64,000 bases of DNA from Capsicum annuum (GCF_002878395.1 NC_061118.1:87793604-87857603), one strand, 5' to 3'. Positions 1 to 13,089 are shown, counted from the first letter of the stretch. Notes: a model not told the origin generated them from the sequence alone. Translations and numbers: made by a program.

Positions 1-1428
1 AAGACAAACTACCAGCCCTCAAGTGCTCAATCTTCACTTGTTTACACACCATGCAATTAGCCATAAAATTGGCCACATCCTTCTTCATGTTATTCCACCA
101 ATAGATATCTTCCAAATCATGATATATCTTTGTCAAACTGGGATAAATAGTGTATCTCGAGTAATGAGCTTTAACAATGATCCTTCCTCGCAGCCCATCT
201 ACATCCAGAATATGTACTCACCAATCTCAAAATCCATCACCTTCTAGTGACATACATCATCCTTGATCTTCATCAAGATAGGGTCCAAGACCTATTTCTC
301 CTTTACCTCAGCACCAAGAGATGACTTTGCCACCTCTTGCACAATCACACCACCATCCTTAGAGCCCAACAGATGAACTCTATGATTAGCCAAATGGTGA
401 ATATCCTTCACCAACCCTAGTTTTTCCTCATCAACATGAGGAAAGCTTCAAATAGATAACCTGCAAAGAGCATCAATAATCACATTGCTTTACCTGGATG
501 ATAGTGAAGCCATATCATATGCCTAAGATTCAACTCTTTTGGTGAAAACATACTGCAAACTCTTATGGTCTAAGAAGATAGCAACATAAACCCCATACAA
601 ATAGTGGAGCCAAATCTTCAAAGAAAAGACTATAACCAATAATTCCAAATCATGATTCAGATAGTTTTTTTCATGCATCTTTAATTGCCTAGAAGCATAT
701 GCAACCACCTTTCCATGCTGCAGCAACACACAACCAAGTCCCACCCGAGATGCATCATAATAAAAAACAAAACTATTGGTACCCTCGAGTCGAGTCAAAA
801 CTAAAGTCAAAGTCAACTTATCCTTCAACCTCTCAAAACTACCCTCACAACCATCAAACCATATAACTTTACCTTTTTCTGAGTCAACTTAGTCGATGGG
901 GCAGTAATAGAACTAAAAATTTTCATAAACCTTCTATAATAACCGGTTAAGCCCAAAAAGCTCCAAATATCGATTGAAGTCATAGGTCTAGGCCACTTCA
1001 TAACCGCCATAAATTTTTGTTGATCCACCATGATCCCTTCACTAGAAACAATATCACCCATATAGGTTACAAAATTCAACCAGAACTAACACTTCGAGAA
1101 TTTTGCATACAACCGCTAATCCTTAAAGGTCTACAACACTAAGTAGAGGTGACCGACATCATCAACCTCACTCTTGTATTACACCAAAATATCATCAATA
1201 AACACTATTATGAGCAAATATAATAACACAGAAGACCCGATTCATAAGATTCATAAATATCGTTGGGGCATTAGTCTAACCAAAGGACATCACCAAAAAC
1301 TAAAAATGACCATACCGGGTTTGGAAAGTAGTCTTAGGGATATCCATCTCCTTAATCTTCAACTGATGGTAACCTAACCAAAGATCAATTTTAGAAAAGT
1401 GCTTAGCACCCTGAAGCTGATCCAAGAG
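1..1428 (-). pseudogene. Ty3/gypsy pol remnant, gypsy-1 copy A (RT 3' part, RNase H, integrase start)
   Basis: Read on the minus strand from 1428 down, this is the second half of a reverse transcriptase, then RNase H, then the start of integrase. Visible landmarks are an FIDD catalytic motif (1191-1202), an FLGLTGYYRRF segment near 960-900, the RNase H words DASRVGLGC and DHKSLQYVF (about 760-540), and a degraded integrase N-terminal region below 500. Enzymes of this family copy element RNA into DNA and insert it into the genome. The frame breaks repeatedly, including between 825 and 828 and below 520, so no product is expected. The element continues past the left edge. 1-1428 aligns with 23268-24755 at very roughly 85-90% by eye, with a deletion near 220. 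Confidence 0.9.
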
Positions 1429-1433
1429 ATCAT
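1429..1433. repeat. Target-site duplication (ATCAT), left of R1 LTR
   Basis: ATCAT stands directly before the TG start of the R1 LTR and is repeated at 5117-5121 directly after its CA end. The same five bases precede R1 in the second copy (24756-24760). Confidence 0.9.
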
Positions 1434-2054
1434 TGTTTTGCAAAAATAAGGCTTTTTAGAGTCGCCACTTAATTTATTTGAAAAGGAATTAAAAAAACCT
1501 TTATAAAGTACTTAGATGATTCAAAATAGGAAAATCATTTAAGTTTTCAACTTCTAGGTAAGTGGTTCCCACTAACACTTTAAGAAGTATTTTAAGGCAC
1601 CAAAAATGTCCGCTAACTTGCGGTTATACAGACTATTGAAAATGATTCTTTTGACTAACTTCTAAAAGAAAAATTGATTGTTGAACAATAATTGATTTTA
1701 GGAAAAGACGTGTAAAGTAGATTTTGACGACTTAGTAGGGAATTTAACTAAGTCTAAATGAATTAATAACAAAGCATGTAAAAGGAGACGGGGAGAAAAT
1801 AAAAGACTTAGACCATTGGGCCCAAATAAATAGACCCTGTCCTAGGCCAACTTGGGCTTTTGGCCCATCATCACCTTTCCTAATCTAAATATTGGGCCTT
1901 TGTCCGATAACCTGTCCTAAACTACGTTTCGAGCCTTTTGTCCCAAAATCTGTTTCACCTATATTAGTTTACAACTTTGGCTTCAAGGCCTATATAAATG
2001 AATAAATAAATAACTAAATAAGTAACTTAAAAATAGATAAAGCGATAATAAATA

Positions 2055-2300
2055 CTCCCTCCATTTAAAAGAGAATGACTTACTTTCCTTTTTAGTCCAT
2101 TTCAAAAAGATTGACCCCTTTCCCTTTTTGGCAATATTTTAATTTCAACTTTTCACATAGCATGTTTAGGACCACAAGATTTAAGGGAATTTTGGTACAT
2201 TTGATACAACTTTAATTTAAGACCACAAGATTCAAAAGTCTTCATTATTTTCTTAAACTTTATGCCAAGTCAAAGGTCATTCTTTTTGAAATGGAGGGAG
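2055..2300. mobile_element. Stowaway-like MITE, 246 bp
   Basis: Terminal inverted repeats start CTCCCTCCATTT and run about 25 bp with few mismatches; both ends are flanked by TA (2053-2054 and 2301-2302), the Stowaway target. No ORF. The corresponding place in copy B (25380-25381) has the uninterrupted TA, so this is an insertion with a visible empty site. Non-autonomous elements of this type are moved by Tc1/mariner-like transposases. Confidence 0.9.
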
Positions 2301-2640
2301 TAAATAAATAAATAAACAAAGGGAAAATGAGTCTTATAGCTACTTCAACAAGGGGGCATTCGGTTTATTTTCCTTCTTCCAACTCCTCATATCCATGAGC
2401 CATGTGATTGTCTTTTAGGCTTTCCGTTGGACTTGACTAAAAAATGGGCCTCATTGGCCCATTATGGAATGCGAAGGGAATGAGTCCGTTTGGACTCCAA
2501 CAAATTTCGATGCAAAATACGAAAATTAAAGAACATTAATACATGATCAAAGAAAGAAAATAAAAGGAAAATGAACACACAGACAACCAAAGAAAAGAAA
2601 AATTAAAATTAATTAACACAGGACCAATCAAAGAAAGAAG

Positions 2641-2720
2641 GAAAACAACAACAACAACAACAAACCCAGTGTATTCCTACATAGTAGGGTCCGAGGAGGG
2701 TGAAATTTACACTGTCCATA
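2641..2720 (-). mobile_element. SINE 3' end, TS-like, with (TTG)n tail
   Basis: On the minus strand the segment reads towards an ACTGGGTTTG word followed by five TTG units, the 3' end known for the Solanaceae TS SINE family. A stem-like pair flanks a short TATG loop just before it. I cannot see the tRNA-derived 5' head, so it looks truncated or diverged. The same end is present in copy B at 25712-25790, so it predates the duplication. Confidence 0.5.
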
Positions 2721-5121
2721 ATAATCATAATCGTGATAATAACATAGGAAACAAGATATAGATCGATCTTATGATAGCGAAAGTAAAATATAAAAGAAGG
2801 GCATGAACATTGAAAATATGAACCACATGAAGTCATAACTTAGTTGTCATGTCACCAAGATAAGAGAACAAAGAAGATTCCACTAATGAGAGATAAAAGA
2901 ATCAAAAGGTGGAAGTTAACAAGGCAAAAAGGAAAAGCACAAGTCAACAATCTGAATGCACATTTATGCCCTAAAAGATGAATTAAGAAAAACGTTGGTC
3001 ATAGAGAATTTCCCATAATAAATAGTGCACGATGCAACTAATCAAGGAGTGAAAGGTGTGAGAAGCGTATATTAATACTATCCTTAAATCACTCAGATTA
3101 GCTCTTAAGTATTAAATTGAAAATTTAATATTGGGAGTTTGTTTTTAGATGGATGTAATTAGATACCAATAAATGCAAAGGAAATATAGTTGATGAGAAG
3201 TTCAATTTACATATACAGTAAAAGGATTATCGAACAAAGAATGAAGAAAAAAGATAAAAGAGAGACAAAAAAAGAAAGAGCATGGATAATGCATAAACAT
3301 AAATTCTAATCACTAAAAGGGAGTAATTGCAGCAAAAGTCATCAAACCATACTCTCTATTAGGCAAGACAAACATACACAACCAAAATACTGGAAATAAG
3401 ACTCTATTTTGCTCATGTTCTCCTATAATCGAAAAGGACTATATTAAACAAATATTATAAATCTTTTTATGTCGAGATCTACCTTAATTTGTAGATACAA
3501 AACACATCAAACATGTAACTATTCCCAAATAAGTATACAAGATGATTTTGAGAAAATTGTCAAATCGCTCTAGTACGATAAAGAAAACATGTTCAAACCC
3601 CCTAATCATAACTTCAAACAACTTGATCAACAACAAATTAAAAGGCTAACAAGTGCCAAGCCAAATGATGAATCAAGTAGCTAGAACGAAAGCAATCATC
3701 TCCACAGAACACTACATCGCACAAAAACCTAATGGACTTCAATGCCTTCTACAGCAAATAAATTCCAAACTCAATAACGATTATGACTAAACAACTATTG
3801 CTATGAAGAAATAGCTGAAGAAGAAAATGATAAAATTAAAAAGGAAAAAAGTATATTTACCTCTTTCGGGGCAACAAAATAGAACTTCGGGCTTTCGTTG
3901 GTATCTTGACCACTACCGAAAAGCTCTGTGGCTACTCTGAGAACCATAACGATTCTTTTCAATAATATTTTTACTGAGAAAACAATAACTTTTTTTCTTG
4001 GTTTGATTTTTTCTCGCTTCCAAGACTTGTTCAAATTTGCTCCAAAGAGAGCTTTATATAGAAAGGATTGGGGTTACCTTTAAAGTTTCAGCTGATGTAG
4101 CAGAAAACAATTTGAGGTCTTTTTGGAATTTCTGTAACAAGGAAATTTTGAATTTTGAAAAGAGGATAAGGCTATGAGGTGGAATTGTACATATATCATA
4201 CAAATTTCAAATGATTTAGGGCTGAGTTGTCCAGTTTCTAGAATTTTTGTTGAAGCCATAGAGAATACGCGTCGATTTACTGGATTTGAGTTGAGAAGAG
4301 AGGGTCGGTCAGGTCAAAGCTATTGGTCAGAATCATTTTTTTTGTTGTGTTGCTCGATTGTTTCAGCTTTGCCGATGTTGCTATTTTGCTCATGATATTG
4401 TTGTTGCCGATATACAAATGAGGGAAAGAGAATATGGATTGTGGCCTAGATCGGGTCGTCGCTGGTTTTAAGAATAATGTGGTTTGTTTCAGTGTATAAT
4501 TGGGCTTGGGTTGGTTGATTTAAATTGTTAAAAAGGGAATAGAGGCTGAACTTGACTTTGTCTATTTATTATATAGCCAATAAGTAAAATTTAGACAATT
4601 ATATTTAAATTTTAGCCTAAATAAAATTCAAATGACCAATTGCATTGCAATCAAGGATGAATTGATTCCAATTAGGGTTCAATTAAATAAATTGACTTCA
4701 ATTAAATAAATTGACTAAATTAAAATAACATTTGAAATAAATTAACAACTAATTCAATCCCGAGTTTCTTGATTTCATAAAATCAAACAAATATCTCTCA
4801 GAATAAATTATATTATTATTATTTTTTTGAGAACAAATTATATCTAAAGTAAGATCTTAAACGTTTGAATTAATTTTCAAGATAATTCTTGATTAAAATC
4901 TGATATTTTGTGAAATAAATATTTAAGTAATGAAATTATATGATTTCGTATAATTGAATATGAAAATATATAATTGTTACTTAAAATGGAAAAAATTACT
5001 GAGATAAATACTTTGAAAAGCTTTTATATGGATCAAATAAATGATGTGATTTTATTTAAAATTTAAAGAATTCGGGACTAAACTTAGTTGTGGAGGGCCA
5101 AAATTAGGTGTCAACAATCAT

Positions 5122-6000
5122 CAATCCTAGGAAGCGGATGCTCATTCTTCACAGTCACCTTATTCAATTGGCGATAATCTATACACATCTAAAGGGACCC
5201 ATCTTTATTATGCACGAAGAGAACTGGAGCACCCTGGGGAGAAACACTAGGGCAGATAAAACCCTTATCTAGGATATCTTTCAACTACTTCTTAAGTTGT
5301 TTCAACTTATACTGAGCTATTCTATAGGGAGAGATATAGATAGGAGAGTGTCCGGAAGAAGGTCAATCCGAAAATCAATTTCCCTATCGGGAAGAACACT
5401 GAGAAAATCATCAAGAAACACCTTGGGAAATTAATATGCCACAGGGACAGATTGCAATGAAGGACCTTCAGATCTAGGATCCTTAACATGCACTAAATGG
5501 CATAGACACCCCTTGGAAATCAAATTTCAGGCTCTAAGATACAAAATAATCCTTCCGTTAGGCACTAAGGAACTTCCTTCCCATTCAATCACGGGTTCAT
5601 TTAGGAATTAAAAACTGTCCCTTCGAGTCCGACAATCAAGAGAAGCATAGCACAAGAGCAACCAATCCATCCCTAAGATCACATCAAATTCTAACATATC
5701 CAACTCAATCAGATCCACTAAAGTTTCCCTACCATAGACCGATACCACACAACCCCTATAAATTCTTTTAGCCACAATAGAGTCATCCACTAGTGTAGAC
5801 ACAGAAAAGGGATCAAGAATACACTAAGGAACAAAACCAAAATGAATAGCCACATAAGGGGTCATGTAAGAAAGGGTAGATCCGGGATCAAGCAAAAATT
5901 ATACATCACAGGAGAAGAGTTTTAGCGTACCAGTAACAACATTAGGAGATCCCTCAAAATACTGATAGGTGGCAAGAGAATATAGATGATTTTGACCAGT
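5122..6000 (-). pseudogene. gypsy-1 copy A: RT N-terminal part and protease
   Basis: Minus strand. 5330-5122 encodes the start of reverse transcriptase ([14 protein letters not shown] segment near 5250-5210). 5960-5560 encodes the aspartic protease region: an ELDMLEFDVILGMDWL segment lies near 5710-5650, the conserved flap-distal part of chromoviral proteases. Several in-frame stops interrupt it. The segment joins the RT of 1428 once the R1 LTR is removed, leaving one ATCAT. Read in element order it follows gag (below) and precedes RT. Confidence 0.8.
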
Positions 6001-7285
6001 TCTGGAGCCAAAAGTATCTCCCTTGAGTATGAGAGCTGAAGAATCTACAATCGGGACCTTATTAGCCTAGTAGCAACATCGTCTGAAGGATGGTTCCTTT
6101 GAATATGGCCAGGATGGCCGCACCTAAAATACTTATTCCTTCCTCTATTACAAAATCCATGGCGTAACTGTCCATAAAATCTACAAAGAGGATGTGATGG
6201 AGCTAACTGAGCCCCATTGGCCTGAGATTGGGCACCTTGTGCTTTAAACCCTATGTTGTTCTAAAAATGCCGATCACAAAATGACTTAGGATATGGAGCA
6301 CTAGCCGTAGAATAATTACCAAAATTCCCCCATTTCTTCTTAGACCACTTTTTGCTATCTCTACTATTATTCTGTTGGATACCACCCTACTCAGAATATA
6401 GAGATATTTTACTTTGCCTCTCCCCTAATTCATCTTGTTTCTTTTTTCAATCATTCACCTACTACATATATACCACAAGCCTAGAGATATCCATGTCATT
6501 GTTCAGCAAGGGGTCTTTGTACTCTAACACCAAGTCTCAAGACAAGCTCGAAGAAAACTTCCTCATCTTAGCCCTCATGATAGATACTAGCTCCAGAGCA
6601 TAATGGGACAACTGATGAAACTTTAAGGCATATTCTTTCACCTTCATCTTGCCTTACTTTAAATTCACAAACTCCTTAGCCTTTGCCTCCCTTAACTTCT
6701 GAGGAAAGAAGCGATTACGAAAAGTACCAGAGAAATCCTCCCATAAATCTAACTCTGCATCATCTCCATTAAACTGGTTCCACTCCTCATTCCACTGATA
6801 CGCCACATCCTTCAGCTGGTATTCAGCAAATTCCACACCCTCAGAGTCAGAAGCATGCATTACATGAAATATATTCTCCAACTCATCTATGAACCCATGG
6901 GGGTATTATTCAACCTTAGAACCAGTAAAGGTCAGAGAATTATGCCTCATTAACTAGCCAACCCCAGTGGCCTCAGAAGAACATATAGCAGTACCAACAT
7001 GACCGGCAGACATGACTGAGATATCACCAACTGGGTCAATAGATGAATAGATCAATAAAACTCATCATTAGAAATGTCTTCTTAGGGTGGTAGGTCATGA
7101 TCATTATCAACCCATGGGGCTCGACGAGGACTGATAGGGCCTAGTGGAACTCTACGTGGGGAAACACAATTAAGTACTGGAGGCATAGATCAGGTCCAAA
7201 CTCTATAAGTAGAATGAGCTTTATTGACATTATCCTCAAATGGGATAGAAGGGTCTCCACATGCATTAGATCTTCTTAGAAGCAT
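6001..7285 (-). pseudogene. gypsy-1 copy A: gag remnant with zinc knuckle
   Basis: Minus strand; a start codon at 7285-7283 opens a gag-type protein with an MLLRRSNA beginning. The capsid-like middle is readable at 6881-6654, with the words LKDVAYQWNEEW, FFPQKLREAKAKEFVNL. A nucleic-acid-binding knuckle is seen near 6190-6090 as C...HG.C and RCGHPGHIQR. Gag packages the element RNA in cytoplasmic particles. Stops at several points make it non-functional. Order gag-protease-RT-RNase H-integrase and the gag spelling fit the chromovirus branch of Ty3/gypsy. Confidence 0.8.
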
Positions 7286-7480
7286 GATATGAAATACGGA
7301 CAAATAGGGATTTGAGAAGATTCAATACCTTAGACTTTATAGCTCGAAATAGAACAATAAAAAAGAGAAACATTCTTAAATATCTAGTAGCCTGTCCCTT
7401 ATCAGTGTGGCACACTACACACCCATAAAAGAGACTCTACTTAACACAACTTTGTGGATGCCCAATGACACCAAACCTAG

Positions 7481-7492
7481 GCTCTAATACTA
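7481..7492 (-). other. Primer binding site of gypsy-1 (initiator tRNA-Met type)
   Basis: The minus strand reads TAGTATTAGAGC, two changes from the canonical TGGTATCAGAGC complementary to the 3' end of initiator tRNA-Met. It lies a few bases inside the 5' LTR boundary, as expected for the start of minus-strand DNA synthesis. Confidence 0.85.
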
Positions 7493-7497
7493 ACTTT

Positions 7498-9612
7498 TTA
7501 ATGACCTAAACCATGGCCGGACTATGACGGGTATCTCAAGTCCATCGAGGACTAAAAACCACCCCTTATCCTCATCGCATAGAACATAGCACACCTAGCA
7601 GCGGCTGAAATCTAAACATATAACAAGATAGTAGGATAGTAAATTCAAGACCAGCTAAGAGTGTCAACATCAATACCCAATCTATAGTAATATCCACAAA
7701 GCCTCTACAAATTCAAAAATAATCTAGGTCTAGACATGCTCCCAACTCTAACAATAACAATGACAATGATAATGTTAATGTAAACTTTTTAATTCTAGTT
7801 TATGAAAGGAAATGATAGAATGATCAAGTTTTTTAAAAATTGAAGCTTACCACTTTACCATAAATGACCGACGAACCAAGCCAATCCACCTAACACTATG
7901 CAGAAAAAATAGAAGTATCTCTGGTGCTTGCATCACATGCGAATACAACATCCAGAGATAGTTAGTGGGTTGAGCACTAGCATGAAACTCAAGGACAGGG
8001 GAAAATATGATGCTAATTCATATCCATTTCAAACTACCTTTATATGTTCACATACATGTATACATATATATAATAGATGTTAGGGTGGGTAGGGAACAAG
8101 GTTTAGCGTGATAGTAAAATATTATCTGGGGTTATATAGCTAAATCGTCATAGATAGAAAACCACGGTCTATTTGAGTTTAGCTCCCCTTGTTGAAAAGG
8201 ACCAGTGTATGTTAGCTGCACAAAACGGAGGTATCAAGAAAGACCAAGGAATTCCCTAACCCTACGTCAATCCAAGATAAAATTATAAATTAATAGTGTA
8301 AATTATGTACACAGTCATTAAGACTAAACCTTACATTAACAAACGTGAGTTTCTAGTATAAGTCATTCAAGACCCACACCTTTATGACTTACATACATAA
8401 CCCCCATTAATCCCAATTTTAAATAAGCTTTACATAACTTATTTATTAATAAAACAATCAACTGTTAAGGCATACCATGGGTATCATCATACCCTTACAC
8501 TTGCAAACTTATCTCTATGCCATAACAATCACATTAACTTGGGGGAATGCCTCGACCTCCTTTGTTCATTAAATCAATCTTAACCAAAAAGGCCTTTAAA
8601 ATCCATGTTCATTATTTAACCATTTATGCAATGCAATAATAATGGTGAGTAAATCAAACCAAGTGACAATTTCACAATCAAATCTATTTACACAAGTGGG
8701 TTGAGGGAATACAATTATTCAAAACCAATTTCTAAGTTTAAAATGTCAATTTGGGTAAATACCTTGACCCCTGTTCCAAATCCACATCCATGCACACCAT
8801 TAGTTTAAAACTTCAATTTCAAAGCATGAGTAACTCATCAAAACCATGGGAAAATAATTCAAAGATTAATCATTACAAAACCCTCAACTATATCAAAAGC
8901 CACATTTAAATCCATACAATCAAACCATTTGAAACACATGATTTTCATGAAATAAGAGTAGGAGTAGAGTAACATGCCTGAAATATCAAGATTTAAGGAG
9001 AGAAATCAACTTTTCATCCCTTAGATGACTAGTTTCTTGGAAACCCTAAGTATGTTGACCGTAGAGAGTTTAGAGAGTTTAAGAGATTTATTTGAGTATT
9101 AAAGTGTTGAAAATAACATCCCAAGGATGTTTTATGGTCTTGGATATTAAGTGGGTAGAGAGGGAAATATCCAAAGTACCCTCAACTTAAAAGTTGAAAA
9201 ATTACTTCCAGTGACTACGGGTCACTATATGACTCAGCCTCACATTACCACTAGTCGCCATCTAGAAAGTAGCTGAGGGACCTCTCTCTGGTGACACTAT
9301 GATTCGCACCCTACGATTCATTAACAGGCACCACAACTCATACGTTCCAAGTCGTAGTCAAGACAGAATACTTTGGGCACCATACTAGTTTGGTTACAGA
9401 TGGTAGGGACTATATGACTCATTTTGAGTATTTATAATTCCTAACCTCTTAGTCGTAGTCATAATAGGAACTCCAGGCCAACAAACTATCCAGGATATGA
9501 TTGGATCCCTAAGACCCGTAATGACATGTAATGACTCATTAGAAGAGTTGTAGTCTGCGTAGTGTGTTTAAAACCTCTGAAATTTTTGGGGACAAAAATT
9601 CAGGGAGTTGCA
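7498..9612 (-). repeat. gypsy-1 5' LTR (copy A)
   Basis: About 2115 bp, aligning with 19878-22001 (2124 bp) along its length at roughly 85% by eye. On the minus strand it starts TGCAACTCCCTGAATTT, a mutated form of the TGTAACACCCCGAATTT seen in copy B, and ends near GGTCATTA next to the PBS. The right flank is CTCTT (9613-9617). A block of short palindromic words (GACTACGGGTCAC, CTACGATTCATT and similar) lies at 9215-9560, close to the LTR start. Confidence 0.85.
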
Positions 9613-10315
9613 CTCTTATAGCATCACCTTTGCTGGGTAGTAATCACTGATGCTCTTATGAAAAATATTATCTTACAATAAGGTTTGACATTTAGCCATT
9701 CTCCGTTAATATCTATTTTGGAGAAAATTCTTTGGCCAACATGTTTATCACCCCAAGAATATCTGTTTCCTTGATTAGGAAACTCCATCTAACCATAATC
9801 AGATACACAAATATTAAAATCTACCACTTCAGCCCAAGAAATATCATTGCCCCCTAAAAGTTATCTTCTTTAGGTACAGATTTAAAGTCACCTAACACCA
9901 ACCATGGTTTATTACACCTCCTACTCTGTACCACCAATTCACCTCATAATATTTTCTTTTATCTTTGATATTAAAAAAATAAGAATAAGTAATCTCAAAT
10001 GTGAGTTGTAAGGGGATAAAAACCATATCACAAGTGATCTGCCAAGAAGATTTACATATTAATAAAACCCTATAATAGTCAGGTATCCATATCAGCCAAA
10101 TGCTCCAATTATAATGATCCTTAAGGTTTGTAAGATACTGCCAACTAGAAAACATATAATTTGTCAACTATTCAATCTTATCCCTCTTTATTTTAGTTTC
10201 AAGTTATCTAATTAGACTTACATTTTTATTATTGCAAAGGAGTTTAACCTTCTTTTACTTATTTGGAGCATTAAGCCCCTTCACATTCCAACTAAGTAGG
10301 TTAATCATTCCTTGA
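9613..10315 (-). pseudogene. L1-type LINE ORF2: endonuclease domain
   Basis: Minus strand. ORF2 opens near 10308 with MINLLSWNVKGLNAPNK, the start of an apurinic-type endonuclease. Further words are FIPLQLTFEITYSYFFN (about 10015-9965), PWLVLGDF (about 9915), EFPNQGNRYSW (about 9780) and a degraded SDH-type end near 9640. This enzyme nicks target DNA to prime reverse transcription. The coding sequence stops at CTCTT, where gypsy-1 inserted, and picks up again in register at 19877, reading downward. Frames shift several times. Confidence 0.85.
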
Positions 10316-11106
10316 TATAAAAATAGTTTTACCTCTTCTATTAACAATATTTACCTATACTTCTCCAATCTGTTGTATACCCATACAAGAGTTAGCACCT
10401 CTTTGCTAATGTTGATCTACATTTGATATCAATGGTGTTGTTTCCATTCTTGAAAGAGTTTCATCCTTTACTACTTGTGAATTTATGATAATTCTTATGA
10501 ATATCTATCACTACATTAGTTATTATATGATGTGGAATGACTATCCTATTTCTTAATCAGTGTAGTTCTATTTGGTCCCTCCATATGCTGTACATGGCTC
10601 CTAACTGCTTGTCGTTTAGGTGCCTTCTCAGTATTTTTAGTGCCCTTCTTAATCCTACAAACAAATTTCTCATGCCTATATCTGTTGCAAAAGTTATATA
10701 ATGATGGTTTCCAATCATATTGCACTATTAATTTACCTTTCTCATTTTTTAACTTTACTTCATCAGGGAGTTGACATCATAATTCCACTTTTACAAGTAT
10801 CCTTGCAAATTTTAATCCACTCTTTTCCTCTATATTATGGTCTACCATTATAGCGTTCCCAAGCATGCTACCAAATTTACTCAACACAGATTTAATCCAA
10901 TACTTGAAGTTTAAATCTAGAAATTTGATCCAAATAGGAATAATTTCAATTTCTCTTTAGTAAATTCTAATTCATGAGTCCAATTCTTAACAATGAATAG
11001 TTTGTATTCAAAGTGGTAAATTCCACCCTGCAACACATTTTGCTTTCCTATCAAAGTGGTAAATGTCACCATTATCACCAAATTCTTCAGTATAGACACC
11101 TTATCA
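10316..11106 (-). pseudogene. L1-type LINE ORF1 remnant (DUF4283-like domain and zinc knuckle)
   Basis: Minus strand, upstream of the endonuclease. 11099-10917 reads GGIYHFEYKLFIVKNWT, matching the DUF4283 region of plant LINE ORF1 proteins. 10740-10690 holds a C-x2-C-x4-H-x4-C type knuckle (CNFCNRYRHEKFVC). The protein would bind element RNA. The 5' end is cut at 11106 by an LTR starting TGTAATGAC, so the N-terminus is missing here. Confidence 0.75.
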
Positions 11107-13080
11107 ATGTAATGACTTAATTTTTTGATGATTTTTATAAATTATTTATTTCTAGTTGATTTGACCATTTTACCCTTCCCTGTGGTTGCTTTCTGATATT
11201 TTTGGGGAGTGGAGATAATTAGCACAGTTTCCAATGAATTTTGGTATAAATTATGTGAAAAAGGCTTATTAGTTGATTTGGTCAACATTTATTATTTTAT
11301 GATAGGATGGAAAAGCAAACAACACCAACAGATCTAGAATATCAATTTTAGGTTGGTAACTTGGTTAGCATGATCTTAAGGTTTAGGTATCTCACTTTGA
11401 CCCTCAGTTTGAAAAGTTGTGAAATTGGATCTCAGGGTTAATTTTGTGAAAATGATTTTATTTTAAAATCTGACATTTTCATTGAGTTTGAAACATTGAA
11501 TTTGGTAGGGTAGCATAGTTTTTTTGCATTCACGAGATTTTGAATGAATCCCGAGGGGTTCGTGGAGAGTTGAAAATTTTCCAAGTCTAGCTGGTGCAGC
11601 CGCTAAAGTGCCATTTTGGCCGCTTTAGTGGCCGACTCCAAGTGTGCAAGGGCGCTTTGCTGGTGACCTATCTGCTATTGTGGAGTGACTTGTATACACA
11701 GGTACTGCTAAAGTGGTACTTAACCACTTTAGCAGTGACCACTAAAATGACTTTTTGACCATTTTAGCGGTCAATGCTGGTACCTTATATAAAAAAAAAT
11801 TCTTAATTTTCCACCATATTTGGGACTTTGAGCTTTAGATTTTTGGATATCTAGGTTATTTATTCAATTTTCAAACTTGGGTAAGCTCCAAAATCCCCAT
11901 TTCAACCATTTTCTTTGATAATTTTCATCTAAAGCTTGCTAAACTCAATTTCAAATGTGGAATTTGGAGATTTTAGCCCAGAAGGCCCACGGTAGTATTT
12001 TTTAATTTAAACCCTAATTTCAACTTGTTTTCACTTTTTTTTTTCTTCTATGGCTCTCCTTAACCTTGGGTAATGTACTTTTGAACTAAATTTAGGTTTT
12101 ATCCTTTTATTGAATATCTATTTTGGGGATCCACTTTGACCCTGACTCAGAAATAGGAAATATAAATAGGCAATATGGGTATCGTTGGCTTTCTTTTGAT
12201 GCGTAAATTCTACATTTTTATGTTTTAGTTATTTTTGAGTTTGTTCATTAGGGGAAGGATCCGTGTTGATAACTTTTGGACCCGCTTTTCTTCATTTAAG
12301 GTAGGTTATGGCTTAACTTTTTTAAGACTGGACTAGGTAGTTAATAATGATATAAAAGCATGTTATAGGTTTGGAAATTAATATGGCAATGTTTTTATTA
12401 TTTTTTTTCTTATGTGGGGACCTATGTTGTTATTATTTTGTGGTTTTGAGATATTATTTGCTATGTGTGATCGTGTGGGATTTTATATGATCTTGTCTTG
12501 GTATTTATGTAATTAGTTGTACTTTTTCGGTGAAAAATGTCTAAGTTGGGATCTGTATCATATCAATTTCATATTATTACATATCTTACTCTATTTATAT
12601 ATGGATTATATTGGATCATGGATGGTTGGCTTATTGAGTAGAATTTTGAATCACAAGCTTAGTATATTGGTTGGATATGGAAATACTCATTCTGGTTGGT
12701 TGTGAGCATTACATTCTCATATCATATACATTCATGAAACATTGGTTCCATCATGGAAATACTGGCTTTTCTGACAGAAAATGTGTCATCTTTAAAAACC
12801 CTCTATCGATGAATGTTCATAAGAGGTGTTATTAGATTGGTATTAGCTATTGGATGTATATGGGTTGGTGAAATCCCCATGGATCCTACCTCAAGAGAAT
12901 AGGTCGGTACGTGTGTATGGAGTTTTTGAGACAATCTCATGCATCACATCATCATTATCATCATCATCATCATTTTTATTACAATTCATATATTGTGCAT
13001 ATTTTTGTGTTGTATTTTCATTCTTGTCTTTATATCTATCTATTTATGTTTCTTTATCGTACTTGTATTTTCATTAAGAA
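11107..13080 (+). repeat. LTR fragment, family H, plus strand
   Basis: Starts TGTAATGAC right where the LINE breaks off. 11480-11790 matches the minus-strand LTR at 16660-17000 (shared TTTTGAATGAATC word, then short CCGCTAAAGTGG-like words). A TATA-like TTATATAAAA follows at about 11793. From about 12310 to 13080 it matches 57080-56271 read in reverse. The expected last ~590 bp of the LTR (compare 53395-53986) are missing because an RTE element begins near 13090. Simple CAT repeats near 12950 give long spurious ORFs. Confidence 0.65.
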
Positions 13081-13089
13081 GTCTACTAG

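Larger units (their letters stand above)
1434..5116 (+). mobile_element. Solo LTR R1 (copy A), 3.68 kb
   Basis: The stretch starts TGTTTTG and ends GTGTCAACA, has TG...CA termini and perfect 5-bp flanking duplications, and contains no gag or pol. Removing it rejoins the gypsy-1 reverse transcriptase in order. It carries the GAGTCGCC motif close to its start, a feature I know from large plant gypsy LTRs. It is AT-rich and has no credible ORF. A second copy starts at 24761 and, with a nested element removed, is about 3.40 kb against 3.44 kb here without the MITE. Orientation is given as plus because the start-like GAGTCGCC end is on the left and non-coding interior sequence follows the other end in copy B; that is an inference. 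Confidence 0.85.
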
